NCBI GenBank assembly: GCA_021847605.1
Contig: JAJZQN010000016.1
Span: 1 to 64,000, forward strand
Length of the DNA: 64,000 bases
Reading direction: 5' to 3'
Origin: Pseudomonadota bacterium
GTDB taxonomy: Bacteria > Pseudomonadota > Alphaproteobacteria > Sphingomonadales > Sphingomonadaceae
In this document: piece by piece, positions 7,142 through 15,126 of the stretch
Layout of the letters: each line of letters begins with the position of its first letter
How positions within the stretch are numbered: position 1 is the first letter of the stretch
Notes under the pieces: generated by a model
Seen by the model: the letters and a program-made list of their open reading frames with translations, nothing else
Told to the model about the DNA's origin: nothing
Database searches by the model: none
Made by a program: the position numbers and the translations under genes

Positions 7142-7157
7142 GAAAGGGAAAGGGAAA
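7142..7157. repeat. GAAAGG purine tract
   Basis: GAAAGGGAAAGGGAAA, a short direct repeat adjoining palindrome B2. It is the purine counterpart of the pyrimidine tract at 3752-3782, so the two face each other across the partition region. Confidence 0.5.
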
Positions 7158-7159
7158 GA

Positions 7160-7214
7160 CTCTAAATGCTTGATGGCGGGATAGGCTTGCAGCCGGGCTT
7201 GTAAAACATTAGAG
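7160..7214 (-). other. oriT: Candidate oriT with IncP-like nick site
   Basis: On the minus strand the sequence GCAAGCCTATCCCGCCATC (7173-7191) contains CCTATCCCGCC, one base different from the RP4-type nick region CCTATCCTGCC. The predicted nick is between 7177 and 7176 on the minus strand. A near-perfect inverted pair CTCTAAATG (7160-7168) and CATTAGAG (7207-7214) flanks it. The location directly upstream of mobC and a MOBP relaxase is where an oriT is expected. This is similarity seen by eye, not demonstrated. Confidence 0.5.
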
Positions 7215-7221
7215 CTATTAT

Positions 7222-7761
7222 GTGACATTTTTCGGGGTCCGCCTTCCTGCCGACTTGGCTCGGCGTTTCGACCGCGTGGCAGCGGGGCAGGGCGGTCGTT
7301 CGGTCTTGCTCCGAAAGGTGATCGAGCGAGCCACAGCAGACGCAGGGGAGGCAGAAGCGCCCGCTGCCGGCCCCGTGCGTCGGTCCCGTCGCGTCGAAAT
7401 CCGGTTGTCCGATGAGGAGCTTACGTTGCTTGACCAGGCCGCCGCAGAACGCGGGCTTACGCGCAATGTCTGGGTCGCTACGTTGGTGCAACATCGGCTC
7501 CGTGACGACACGCCACCGGCGCTCCCGGAGCGGCAGGCCCTTGCCGATGCTTGGCGGCAAATCAGGCGGGTCGGCCTCAATATCAATCAGGCGGTCCATG
7601 CCCTTCATTCCGCGACGATGACAGACTCCCGGCTTGATCTTGCGCGCGAGGCGGCGCGGGTCGCGGCCATGCGCGAAGATGTGGCTGAGCAGACGCGCGC
7701 GATCGGTCAGGCGCTCAAGGGCGACCTGTCCTACTGGAGAGGCGATAATGAACGAGGATGA
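7222..7761 (+). CDS. mobC: MobC-like relaxosome accessory protein
   Basis: 179-residue protein with a GTG start. The N-terminal third has a ribbon-helix-helix look (VRLPADLARRFDRVA), and the second block has RRVEIRLSDEELTLLDQAA with RGLTRNVWVATLV, then RQIRRVGLNINQAVHALH, which is the classic MobC C-terminal motif (relaxosome protein aiding strand separation at oriT). It overlaps the relaxase gene by 14 bases, indicating co-translation. It sits immediately after the oriT candidate, which it is expected to bind. Confidence 0.8.
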   Translation: MTFFGVRLPADLARRFDRVAAGQGGRSVLLRKVIERATADAGEAEAPAAGPVRRSRRVEIRLSDEELTLLDQAAAERGLTRNVWVATLVQHRLRDDTPPALPERQALADAWRQIRRVGLNINQAVHALHSATMTDSRLDLAREAARVAAMREDVAEQTRAIGQALKGDLSYWRGDNERG

Positions 7762-8875
7762 TGTGCTCGCGCTGCCTTCGCTCATGGAGGCATGGCGGCC
7801 GCCTGTAGGCGGCAAGCGATCCGTGAGAGGGGCCACCCTGCGTATATCGAGCGGGCGGGGAAGGGGACACACAGCGGACAATGTGCGCGCGAAGCTGGCG
7901 CGCATCGTGCGTAAGGCGCCCGAGGTGGTGGTCAAGGTTTCGGGGCGACAGCGCGGCGGGGGCCATCTGAGTGCCCATCTCGAATATATAGGACGTCACG
8001 GCAAACTGGACGTCGAGACGGGCGATGGAGAGCGGATCGCCAGTGTCGCAGGGTTATGGGAACTGGCGGCCGAATGGGAAGCGCTGGACGACGCTACCAA
8101 TCGGGGCCGGTCGCGTCCGACGTCCATATCCATGGTGCTGTCCATGCCAGCAGGAATCCCGGCTGATATCGTTCACGACGCCGCACGAGCCTTTGCGCGT
8201 GTCGAGCTGGGGGAGCGATTCAGCTACGCCATGGCGCTCCATACTGATACCGGCCACCCGCACGTCCACATCACGGTTGCGGCCGAAGGCTATCAGGGGG
8301 TGCGGTTCAATCCGCGCAAGGCGGACTTGCACGCATTTCGTGAGAGCTTCGCCCATGAATTGCGGGCGCGCGGCGTAGAGGCAGAAGCAACGCCGAGACG
8401 TGCCCGTGGCATCGTCCGGAAGGCTGATCCATCGGCAGTGCGACATATCGAGCTGCGTGGCCACCGCAGGCCAAAGGATAGGGGAGGGGAGTCGGTTCGC
8501 CTTCGACGCCGAACGTTGGACGAGGCGGTTCGGATCGCACGCGCGCCGGAGCCGGAGTATCGGCCTCAGGACGATCAGGCATTACGACGCCAGCAGGCGA
8601 TCAGGGGAGCCTATGAGGAAGCGGCGCGGGCGCTTGACGGGAGTGGTAGGTCGCAGGACCGGGCGCTAGCAGCGGAGGTCCGCAATTTTGTCGCGGATAT
8701 GCCGTTGCCGCTCTCGCGACGTCTGGCACTGGCGGTCCAGATCGGCCAACGTGATCGGCGCGTAGTGGCGGGGCAGGGGAGTGACCTTGAGCGCGGGGGC
8801 GACAAGAAGGGAACCGAGCGCGGGGCTGATCGCCGTGAGCCAGCGCCAGATGACCGGGGCGGCCGCCGGCGCTAG
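7748..8875 (+). CDS. MOBP-type conjugative relaxase (VirD2/MobA-like)
   Basis: 375-residue relaxase from ATG 7748; the start lies inside the mobC 3' end with TGGAGAGG upstream. Relaxase motif I is probably HLSAHLEYIGR with the nucleophilic tyrosine, and motif III is HTDTGHPHVHITV, the three-histidine metal site. After about residue 250 the protein is rich in arginine and lacks a helicase domain, so it is a short nicking enzyme. It should nick oriT and pilot the strand to the VirD4 coupling protein encoded at 54255-56195. Confidence 0.85.
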   Translation: MNEDDVLALPSLMEAWRPPVGGKRSVRGATLRISSGRGRGHTADNVRAKLARIVRKAPEVVVKVSGRQRGGGHLSAHLEYIGRHGKLDVETGDGERIASVAGLWELAAEWEALDDATNRGRSRPTSISMVLSMPAGIPADIVHDAARAFARVELGERFSYAMALHTDTGHPHVHITVAAEGYQGVRFNPRKADLHAFRESFAHELRARGVEAEATPRRARGIVRKADPSAVRHIELRGHRRPKDRGGESVRLRRRTLDEAVRIARAPEPEYRPQDDQALRRQQAIRGAYEEAARALDGSGRSQDRALAAEVRNFVADMPLPLSRRLALAVQIGQRDRRVVAGQGSDLERGGDKKGTERGADRREPAPDDRGGRRR

Positions 8876-8935
8876 TCGGAAAGCGTTGGCAAGATGAAGC
8901 CTGCGTATTTGGGCAACTGTTAGTGTGTGAACGGT

Positions 8936-9334
8936 TTAGCGGCTCGACGACCCTTCGACCCCGAGCGTTCGCGCGGCGAGTTGTTCCGCGTCAGCAAAGG
9001 AGCCGACAAAGGCTGTCGGGTAGGGAAAGGCTATTGATGCGCGATTGCTGCGTTCCTCCATGAACTTGCGTTCTGCCGCATCTTCGACGACGTAGATGGC
9101 AAGTTTGACCTTGGCAGCGAGGGTTTCGCGGCGCGCTTTTAGCCAGAGTGCGAGCGGCTTACCCGCTTCCGGCCCTGGCCGTTGCGCGGCGTCCAGAATC
9201 ACGACAACCGCGTCATGCTTTTCGATCAGGGCATCGTAGGCTTGGGTCCATGCCTTCCCATCATCTTCCGTTTCCATGACGCGTGTGCCGGAGCGATAAA
9301 TGCCTGGACCGAGCGGGACAAAAAAGCTGTTCAT
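8936..9334 (-). CDS. Hypothetical protein (132 aa)
   Basis: 132 residues, not recognised. It alternates hydrophobic strands (DAVVVILDAAQ, KLAIYVVED, ASIAFPYPTAFVG) with helices, suggesting a small alpha/beta fold, perhaps STAS-like. There is no signal peptide. It is the most downstream member of a minus-strand series (hypothetical 9428-9880, then the two-component system) but separated by 93 bp from its neighbour. No clear ribosome-binding site is seen at the ATG. Confidence 0.5.
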   Translation of the reverse strand: MNSFFVPLGPGIYRSGTRVMETEDDGKAWTQAYDALIEKHDAVVVILDAAQRPGPEAGKPLALWLKARRETLAAKVKLAIYVVEDAAERKFMEERSNRASIAFPYPTAFVGSFADAEQLAARTLGVEGSSSR

Positions 9335-9427
9335 ATTACAGATTCCATATTGCGAGTCTTTCGCAATAGATATGCGCGGCCGGGCCAGCGAGCAAGCTGT
9401 CAGGCTAAGGGTAGCATGGTCAGGCGG

Positions 9428-9880
9428 TTACGCTTGCAAGACGGGAAGCCGCATACCGAGGCGCTTTAGCTGTTGCGCTGCGCCGATCATTTCTTTCCGT
9501 AAGGCGGATCGCAACTCCGCGTCGATCATAGGCCCGACCATCGGACAGTTGGCGGGGATCTTGCGGCGCTGTGCGAGAGCGAGGCAGGTCAGAAAATTCC
9601 ATTCATCACGCGAGACCGAGCCGGCTTCCCGAATGGCGATGTCGAGGCCGACAATCATCAAGAGGCCGCACAGGCGGCCGAGCTGAACGAGAGCGTGACG
9701 ATCGCCACCGACAGCAGCGAGCGCCGCCGCCCCCATCTCTATCGTGCGGCTGTCGCCGGCCAAATTTCGGATCAGCCTGAGAACCCATTGAGCGGAGTGA
9801 CCGAGCATGTCAGCAGAACGCGGGATGAGCGAATGGGCTGGTGGCGGAAGGTCGTTATTCTTTGAACGCCTCCGCTGCAC
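9428..9880 (-). CDS. Hypothetical helical protein (150 aa)
   Basis: 150 residues from a GTG start at 9880 preceded by GGAGAG; an internal ATG at 9808 would give 126 residues. It is predominantly helical with a hydrophobic segment (LGRLCGLLMIVGLDIAI), probably a buried helix rather than a membrane span. No family recognised. A CTTAAG-N5 direct-repeat box at 9996-10012 lies 116 bp upstream, which may place this gene under the adjacent two-component system. Confidence 0.5.
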   Translation of the reverse strand: MQRRRSKNNDLPPPAHSLIPRSADMLGHSAQWVLRLIRNLAGDSRTIEMGAAALAAVGGDRHALVQLGRLCGLLMIVGLDIAIREAGSVSRDEWNFLTCLALAQRRKIPANCPMVGPMIDAELRSALRKEMIGAAQQLKRLGMRLPVLQA

Positions 9881-9995
9881 CGCTCACTCTCCATGATTGT
9901 CATCATTCCGCGAGGCGCGGCGTGACATCTTGTCGTTCGTGGCGGCCCTGAAAAATGGGCAAAACCCCTGCATGGAACAGTGGTCTTTTCCGAAC

Positions 9996-10012
9996 CTTAA
10001 GGGAATCTTATG
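9996..10012 (-). promoter_or_regulatory. CTTAAG-N5 box 1 (response-regulator-like direct repeat)
   Basis: CTTAAG-GGAAT-CTTATG on the plus strand, read CATAAG-ATTCC-CTTAAG on the minus strand. It has the same 11-bp spacing and imperfect-then-perfect order as the boxes upstream of other cargo genes. It lies in the 9881-10095 gap, which has no other recognisable feature, and points towards the gene at 9428-9880. Confidence 0.5.
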
Positions 10013-10095
10013 GCCAGTATCATGCGCGACAGTCGTTTGATCCAGATTGGACCTATTCCGCCGGAGCGAAATTTCGGCGCCGCATCGTAGAGAGA

Positions 10096-11436
10096 TTAAC
10101 CGGCCCGCTTTGTGCTCAGTGCGCTGTCTGGAATATGGATTGCGGCAATCAGGCCGGACGGTTCCGCACAGCGGAGATCCAAGCGGCCTCCCACCGAGCC
10201 GATCGCCGCTTCGACGATCGAAAGGCCAAGACCGCTACCGGGAACATCGGTGCCATTACCGCGCTCGAAGCGACGGCGGAGGCGATCCCTTTCTTGCAGC
10301 GGAATGCCGGGACCAGCATCGGTGACGCGCAGTTCCAGACCGCTATCCTTCGCGCATGTGATCCGCACGAGTCCCCCGGACACCCCGTGAAGGATGGCAT
10401 TCTCGACCAGATTGCCGATCGCGAGCACCAGCACTTCGGGCTCGATCGCGATAAGAAGATTGCGGCAAGTCGCATCGATGTCGAGCCTCACGCCATTCGC
10501 GCGTGCAAGCGGCTCATAGGTCTGGGCAATCTCATCAAGCACCCTACCAAGTTCAGCGCGGGGCGGGGGATCGCTGCGCACGCGCCCTTCCTCTCGCGCG
10601 AGGTCGAGAAGTTGGCGGACGAGACGGCTCGTGCGATCGACCGAGAAGGCGATGCGTTCGAGGGCGTGATCGCGCATCGCGCCATCGCTCGCCCGGCGTG
10701 CCACTTCGGCCTGGGTCTTGAGGCCCGCGAGCGGAGTCAGCAGTTCATGGGCTGCGTTCGCCACGAAATCCCGTTCCGCGCGGCGAGCGGCATCGAGGCG
10801 AGACAGCAGACCATCCATCGCGTTCACGACCGGAGCCAGCTCGTTTGGCGCATTGGTAATTCCGAGCGGGGAAAGCATGTCCGGCGAGCGCGCCTCGATA
10901 GTCCGAGCCAGCTTGTCCAACGGGCGCAGGCCGCGCGAGATGCTAAGCCAGAAGAGGATGGCGAGGGCGATCAACCCGACGATCGCAGGCAGCAACAATC
11001 CCGTAATCATGCTGGAGATCAGTTTGTCGCGAACGATCAGGTTGTCGCCGACCATGACTCGGATGCCGCGTTCGGGATCGACATGGGTATAGACCCGCCA
11101 ATGTCCGTCCCCGATCGCGCGTTCGGAGAATCCGGGCTTGCCGCTGGCGAGCGGCGACGTGGGCGTGCTGCCGGAATGACTGAGGAGTTCGCCGCGCAAG
11201 GACCAGATTTGGCAAGACAGTTGCCGGTCGTAGGGCGTGCGAGGCACACGTTGCGCGATCGCCGAGGCGGGGACATTGAGCGCCGCGACCATCCGGGCCG
11301 CTTCCACCAGACGGCTATCGAGCACCTTTTCGACTTTGGCGCGGGTGGAAAGCGATGTCCAAGCGGCTGCGCCGGACCACACGAGCATGGTGACGGCCGC
11401 GACCAGCGCGAACAGGCGAACACGCAGCGAGTTCAT
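10096..11436 (-). CDS. Sensor histidine kinase
   Basis: 446-residue kinase of the EnvZ/QseC/PmrB type. It has two transmembrane segments (about residues 6-26 and 143-164) around a periplasmic sensor of about 115 residues, then a HAMP-like linker (SRGLRPLDKLARTIE), an H-box ANAAHELLTPLAG with the phospho-accepting His near residue 230, an N-box NLVENAILHG, and G-boxes DAGPGIP and GSGLGLSI. HELLTPL replaces the more usual HELRTPL. The start overlaps the response-regulator stop (ATGA). The signal is unknown; nearby thiol-redox and efflux genes suggest envelope or metal stress. Confidence 0.9.
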   Translation of the reverse strand: MNSLRVRLFALVAAVTMLVWSGAAAWTSLSTRAKVEKVLDSRLVEAARMVAALNVPASAIAQRVPRTPYDRQLSCQIWSLRGELLSHSGSTPTSPLASGKPGFSERAIGDGHWRVYTHVDPERGIRVMVGDNLIVRDKLISSMITGLLLPAIVGLIALAILFWLSISRGLRPLDKLARTIEARSPDMLSPLGITNAPNELAPVVNAMDGLLSRLDAARRAERDFVANAAHELLTPLAGLKTQAEVARRASDGAMRDHALERIAFSVDRTSRLVRQLLDLAREEGRVRSDPPPRAELGRVLDEIAQTYEPLARANGVRLDIDATCRNLLIAIEPEVLVLAIGNLVENAILHGVSGGLVRITCAKDSGLELRVTDAGPGIPLQERDRLRRRFERGNGTDVPGSGLGLSIVEAAIGSVGGRLDLRCAEPSGLIAAIHIPDSALSTKRAG

Positions 11437-12092
11437 GGACGAGCGATCCGATAGCCCTCGCCGCGAACCGTCTCGATCCAATTGCGACCGAGTTTGGAGC
11501 GGAGCTTGTGGATATGGACCTCGACCGCGTTGCTCTCGACCTCCTCTTGCCAACCATAGATGCGATCTTCGAGCTGGGCGCGTGAGAGGATATGGCCCGG
11601 ATGCGCGACGAGGGCGTGGAGAATGGCATATTCGCGGCGGGAGAGGGGGATTTCCTGCCCGTCCAGCCGGACTTCGCGGCGCGCTTCATCGATCGTCAGC
11701 GCGCCCACGACAATCTCGCTATGCGCGCGCCCGTTGGACCTGCGCAGCAACACCCGCAGGCGCGCCGACAACTCCGCAAGATCGAATGGCTTGCCGAGAT
11801 AATCATCCGCGCCGCCATCCAGTCCGTCGATGCGATCCGAAACGAGGTTGCGCGCCGTCAGCAGGAGAATGGGTGTCGTGATGCCCTCCGCCCGCCATTC
11901 GGTGAGCAGATCCAGACCCGAACCGTCGGGCAGGCCGATATCGAGCACGATCGCCGCATGATCGCCGCTGGCGATGCCGGCGCGCGCGTCGGCGCAGCTT
12001 GCGACCGCATCGACCTCGAATCCATCGAGGCCAAGCCCGGCGACCAAGCCATCGCGCAGCACATCATCATCTTCGACCACCAGTATTCGCAT
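11433..12092 (-). CDS. OmpR/PmrA-family response regulator
   Basis: 219 residues. The receiver domain shows the acidic pair EDD (residues 7-9), phospho-acceptor D51 in VLDIGLPDGSG and the conserved Lys of GKPFDLAEL near residue 100. The C-terminal winged helix shows RREYAILHALVAHPGHILSR and the closing VRGEGYRIARP. It is the first gene of a two-gene operon with the kinase. The family closest to PmrA/QseB binds tandem half-sites with an 11-bp period, which is exactly the geometry of the CTTAAG-N5 boxes found in this window. It is divergent from the Lgt-like/TlpA gene, and the shared 78-bp intergenic region holds one box. Confidence 0.92.
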   Translation of the reverse strand: MRILVVEDDDVLRDGLVAGLGLDGFEVDAVASCADARAGIASGDHAAIVLDIGLPDGSGLDLLTEWRAEGITTPILLLTARNLVSDRIDGLDGGADDYLGKPFDLAELSARLRVLLRRSNGRAHSEIVVGALTIDEARREVRLDGQEIPLSRREYAILHALVAHPGHILSRAQLEDRIYGWQEEVESNAVEVHIHKLRSKLGRNWIETVRGEGYRIARP

Positions 12093-12139
12093 CGTTCCTT
12101 CCGTTCAGGTCGCCAGCTTACCGCACACTTAAGGCGTGC

Positions 12140-12156
12140 GCTAAGCCTGTCTTAAG
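12140..12156 (+). promoter_or_regulatory. CTTAAG-N5 box 2
   Basis: GCTAAG-CCTGT-CTTAAG, ending 15 bp before the ATG at 12171; an additional single CTTAAG is at 12128-12133. It is shared between the response-regulator gene and the divergent TlpA/DsbA operon. The sequence is nearly identical to box 4 (37766-37782 read on the minus strand). Confidence 0.6.
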
Positions 12157-12170
12157 TTTGCCATCCAATC

Positions 12171-12986
12171 ATGGGAATGATGGACGGCGTCATTCAGCTT
12201 GGCCCCTTGATGCTCGCGAGCGATCGGTTGTTCGCGGTCGCGGCGCTGTGGCTGTTTCTCAGCGCCGGCACATGGATTGGCGCGCGCACTGAGAGTCGGG
12301 CGGCGCGCGCGGCATGGGTCGCCGCGCTTGCGGGTGTCCTTGTCGCACGCCTTGCCTATGTCGCGGAGAATTTCACGGCTTTTGCGGTCGAACCCTGGAC
12401 CATCCTCGCATTCTGGCAGGGCGGTTTCACCATCTGGGCGGGCGTGGCCGCCGCGGCCGTCATGGTGGCCTTGTTGCTTGGACGGCAACGCGCGACGGGC
12501 GGGTTGCTTGCGTCGCTCGCCGCGCTGGCGCTGACGCATATGGGCATGATGCACTGGCTTGCACCGCCCGCCCGTCCGCTGCCCCAAGGCATTGTCCTGG
12601 CCCAAATGGACGGTCAGTCGCTCCCGCTCGACAGTTTGCGCGGGCGACCGTTCGCGCTCAATCTCTGGGCGACCTGGTGCCCACCCTGTCGCCGCGAAAT
12701 GCCGATGCTGATCGACGTGGCCAGCGGCTCGAAGGTGCCGATCCTGCTGGTCAACCAGCGCGAGGGGCAAGCCGCGATCACCGCCTATCTGAAACGCGAA
12801 AAGCTCTCTGCGGCGTCTATCGCCGTCGATCCCACCGGCTCATTGAGCGAGGCCACCCAGGCGCAGGCGTTTCCTACGACTCTCTTCGTTGATGCTACCG
12901 GACGGATACGCTCGATCCATGCCGGTGAAATCTCACGCGCCGCCCTGACTGCGGCAATCCGTGATCTTGAAAGGAATCCGATATGA
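12171..12986 (+). CDS. Lgt-like membrane domain fused to TlpA-type thioredoxin
   Basis: 271 residues. The N-terminal about 130 residues form four hydrophobic spans and resemble part of prolipoprotein diacylglyceryl transferase (EPWTILAFWQGGFTIWAG), but are too short for a complete Lgt. The C-terminal about 135 residues are a TlpA/ResA-like periplasmic thioredoxin with NLWATWCPPCRREMP (CPPC active site) and cis-proline FPTTLFVDATG. Probable role: membrane-anchored thiol-disulfide reductase in the periplasm. It overlaps the following DsbA gene by 4 bases. ATGs at 12177, 12180 and 12210 are alternative starts; the proximity of the regulatory box suggests a later start or a leaderless message. 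Confidence 0.8.
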   Translation: MGMMDGVIQLGPLMLASDRLFAVAALWLFLSAGTWIGARTESRAARAAWVAALAGVLVARLAYVAENFTAFAVEPWTILAFWQGGFTIWAGVAAAAVMVALLLGRQRATGGLLASLAALALTHMGMMHWLAPPARPLPQGIVLAQMDGQSLPLDSLRGRPFALNLWATWCPPCRREMPMLIDVASGSKVPILLVNQREGQAAITAYLKREKLSAASIAVDPTGSLSEATQAQAFPTTLFVDATGRIRSIHAGEISRAALTAAIRDLERNPI

Positions 12987-13684
12987 AGAAATTACCCCTG
13001 ATCGGCGCAATGAGCGCCATCGCGCTTGTCGCCGGCGTTGCAGTCCTCCGGGCCGGTGACGACGGCGCCCACGCCCAATCAGCCACCGGCAGCGTTGATG
13101 CGCAGGCGTCGGCCGAGGGCGAGCGCATCCGGCACGAGATCCAAAACGATCCTGTTGCGCCGACCGTTGCGCCGCAGGGCTATGATGTGACGATCGTTGT
13201 GTTCTCCGATTACCAGTGCCCCTATTGCCGCAAGGTCCACCCGGCGCTGGAAGCCCTGTTGCGTGAGGACAAGAAGGTGAAGCTGGTCTATCGGGACTGG
13301 CCGATCTTCGGGGCGCCCTCCACCGAAGCCGCCCGGGCCGCCATCGCGTCCCAATATCAGGGCAAGCATGCTGCATTCAACGATGCCCTCATGCAGTCAC
13401 AGGGGAAGCTTAGTTCGGAATCGATTAGGGCGGCCGCCGATCGCGCTGGCGTCGATTGGGCGAGATTGCAGAGGGATTTGACCCAGCATCGCACCGAGAT
13501 CGACCAGGCGCTTGGCCGCACGAGCCGCTATGCCGCGATGATGGGGCTTTCAGGAACGCCGGGCTTGCTGATCGGCAATTATCTGATCCCCGGCTCGATC
13601 GATCTGGCCAATCTGCGCGAAGCGGTGACTCTCGCTCGCTCGCAGGGTCAACAGATGCAAGAGCCGCGTCCCGCCGCTGGATGA
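12983..13684 (+). CDS. Periplasmic DsbA-family thiol oxidoreductase (ScsC/DsbG-like)
   Basis: 233 residues with an N-terminal signal segment (LPLIGAMSAIALVAGVAVL), then a DsbA-like thioredoxin with active site FSDYQCPYCRKVHP and the typical YRDWPIFG strand; the cis-proline loop is SGTPGLLIGNY. Likely a secreted disulfide oxidant or isomerase. It is coupled to the membrane TlpA fusion upstream (ATGA overlap), which could reduce it. A second protein of the same type, sharing the DYQCPxC and Y-DWPIFG motifs, is encoded at 50624-51277. Confidence 0.88.
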   Translation: MKKLPLIGAMSAIALVAGVAVLRAGDDGAHAQSATGSVDAQASAEGERIRHEIQNDPVAPTVAPQGYDVTIVVFSDYQCPYCRKVHPALEALLREDKKVKLVYRDWPIFGAPSTEAARAAIASQYQGKHAAFNDALMQSQGKLSSESIRAAADRAGVDWARLQRDLTQHRTEIDQALGRTSRYAAMMGLSGTPGLLIGNYLIPGSIDLANLREAVTLARSQGQQMQEPRPAAG

Positions 13685-13696
13685 CCCGGCAGCGCT

Positions 13697-13719
13697 GCGC
13701 TTCCGCTTTATGGAAGCGC
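13697..13719. terminator. Hairpin between convergent dsbA and outer-membrane factor genes
   Basis: GCGCTTCC (13697-13704) pairs with GGAAGCGC (13712-13719) around a GCTTTAT loop. It overlaps the stop of the minus-strand outer-membrane factor and follows the DsbA stop at 13684. The position suits a bidirectional terminator, but no long T-run follows. Confidence 0.45.
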
Positions 13720-15126
13720 GGCCTGCCCGGATGTCTCCGCCCCACCGCCGATAGCCCGGACCAGCGCGATCGCGGCCCTTTGCTGATCGACCGACACCCG
13801 TATGTTGTCCTGCTGCGCCGCGAGCGAAGCCGCCTGTGCCGTCGTGACTTCGAGATAATCGGCCGCGCCCTCGCGATATCGGTCGAAAGCCAGTTCCTCC
13901 GTCCGCCTCGCCGCTGCCGCACCCTCACGTTGCCGGACATTCTGCCGTTCAAGTGAGCCTATCCGGGCAAGCGCGTCCTCAGTCTCGCGGAAGGCGTCCA
14001 GCACAATATTGCGATAGTTCGCCGCCAGTTCCTCATATTGGGCCTTGCTGAGCGCGAGACGGGCCTTGCGCCGCCCCCCGTCAAACAGGTTGAGGACAGC
14101 GCTTAACGGTCCCAATCCCCAGAAGCTGGTAGGCGCGCTGATAATCGGCGCATCTGTGGCCTGAAAGCCGCCAGTGAGGCCCAACGAGATATCTGGATAG
14201 AAAGCGGCCCTGGCTACACCGATCCGGGCATTCGCGGCCGCAAGGCGCCGCTGCGCGGCCGCGATGTCCGGGCGTCTCTGAAGCAGCTCCGAAGGCAACC
14301 CGCTGGGATAGGCGGGGAGGGTGGCGGGACGCACCTGCGCGGCCAAGGTGAAGGTCGAGGGCATTTCACCGACGAGCACCGCAATCTGGTGTTCGAGTTC
14401 GGCATGTTCGGCCTTCAGCGCTTCGGCGCGGGCTGCGGCGATGGAGAGTTGCGTCTGTGAACGGCTGACGTCGACGCCCGACGCAATACCCCCATCATGG
14501 CGCGTGACGATAAGCTGGTGCGCACGGTCATAAGCCGATACCGTCCGTTCCAGCAGCACTTGTTCCGCCTCGATGCCGCGAAGGCGGATATAGGCGTCCG
14601 CGACCGCCGCCTGGAGGCTGAGGCGCGCCGAGCGCAGGTTGGCGGCTTCCGCATCGGCATCGGCTTGCGCGGCCCGCACGGTGTTGCGCACACGGCCCCA
14701 CAGATCGAGTTCATAGGATAGCGCGCCGCCCAGCATGAATTGATTGGCCGTCACCGGATAGCCGGGACCAATGGGGCGTCCGGCCGACAGCCTCTCTCGC
14801 GAGGCGGACCCTTGCGCGTCGAGCGTTGGATATTGCGCGGCGCCGGCGGCCCGCGCGTTCGCCACCGCCTGATCGTAGCGGGCAAGCGCTGCGGCGAGGG
14901 TAGGGGTGGCGGTATCGACCCTCGCCATCAGGCCGTCGAGGACAGGATCATCGAATGCGCGCCACCAGTCGCCACGATCAAGCGTGTCGGCGGGCCCTGC
15001 CACCGTCCATCCGTTCTCGTGCTTGTAGGAGGCCGGCACAGCCATCGTTGGCGGTTCTTGTGTGCTGACGGTCGCGCAACCGGCGAGGCCGAGGGCGGCG
15101 AGGGGCAGGAGACTAGCTTTTCGCAT
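13708..15126 (-). CDS. RND efflux outer-membrane lipoprotein (NodT/OprM family)
   Basis: 472 residues, beginning with a lipoprotein signal whose lipobox is LAGC (Cys17). The remainder is the duplicated outer-membrane-factor fold: long helices with heptad-like alanine-rich segments (ALARYDQAVANARAAGAAQYP, VADAYIRLRGIEAEQVL), and LPSELLQRRPDIAAAQRRLAAANARIG, a hallmark of the NodT family. It forms the outer-membrane channel of the tripartite pump encoded upstream (adaptor 15113-16276, pump 16269-19466); the start overlaps the adaptor stop by 14 bases. Confidence 0.92.
   Translation of the reverse strand: MRKASLLPLAALGLAGCATVSTQEPPTMAVPASYKHENGWTVAGPADTLDRGDWWRAFDDPVLDGLMARVDTATPTLAAALARYDQAVANARAAGAAQYPTLDAQGSASRERLSAGRPIGPGYPVTANQFMLGGALSYELDLWGRVRNTVRAAQADADAEAANLRSARLSLQAAVADAYIRLRGIEAEQVLLERTVSAYDRAHQLIVTRHDGGIASGVDVSRSQTQLSIAAARAEALKAEHAELEHQIAVLVGEMPSTFTLAAQVRPATLPAYPSGLPSELLQRRPDIAAAQRRLAAANARIGVARAAFYPDISLGLTGGFQATDAPIISAPTSFWGLGPLSAVLNLFDGGRRKARLALSKAQYEELAANYRNIVLDAFRETEDALARIGSLERQNVRQREGAAAARRTEELAFDRYREGAADYLEVTTAQAASLAAQQDNIRVSVDQQRAAIALVRAIGGGAETSGQAALP

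Noticed and set aside
9955..11454. Long plus-strand open frame (about 499 codons) opposite the histidine kinase and into the regulator
   Set aside because: It overlaps a clearly conserved kinase in antisense; high GC makes long antisense frames common, and its product has no recognisable domain.
12128..12145. Additional box for autoregulation of the response regulator using the CTTAAG at 12128
   Set aside because: On the minus strand the companion half-site would need 6-bp spacing; it does not match the other sites.
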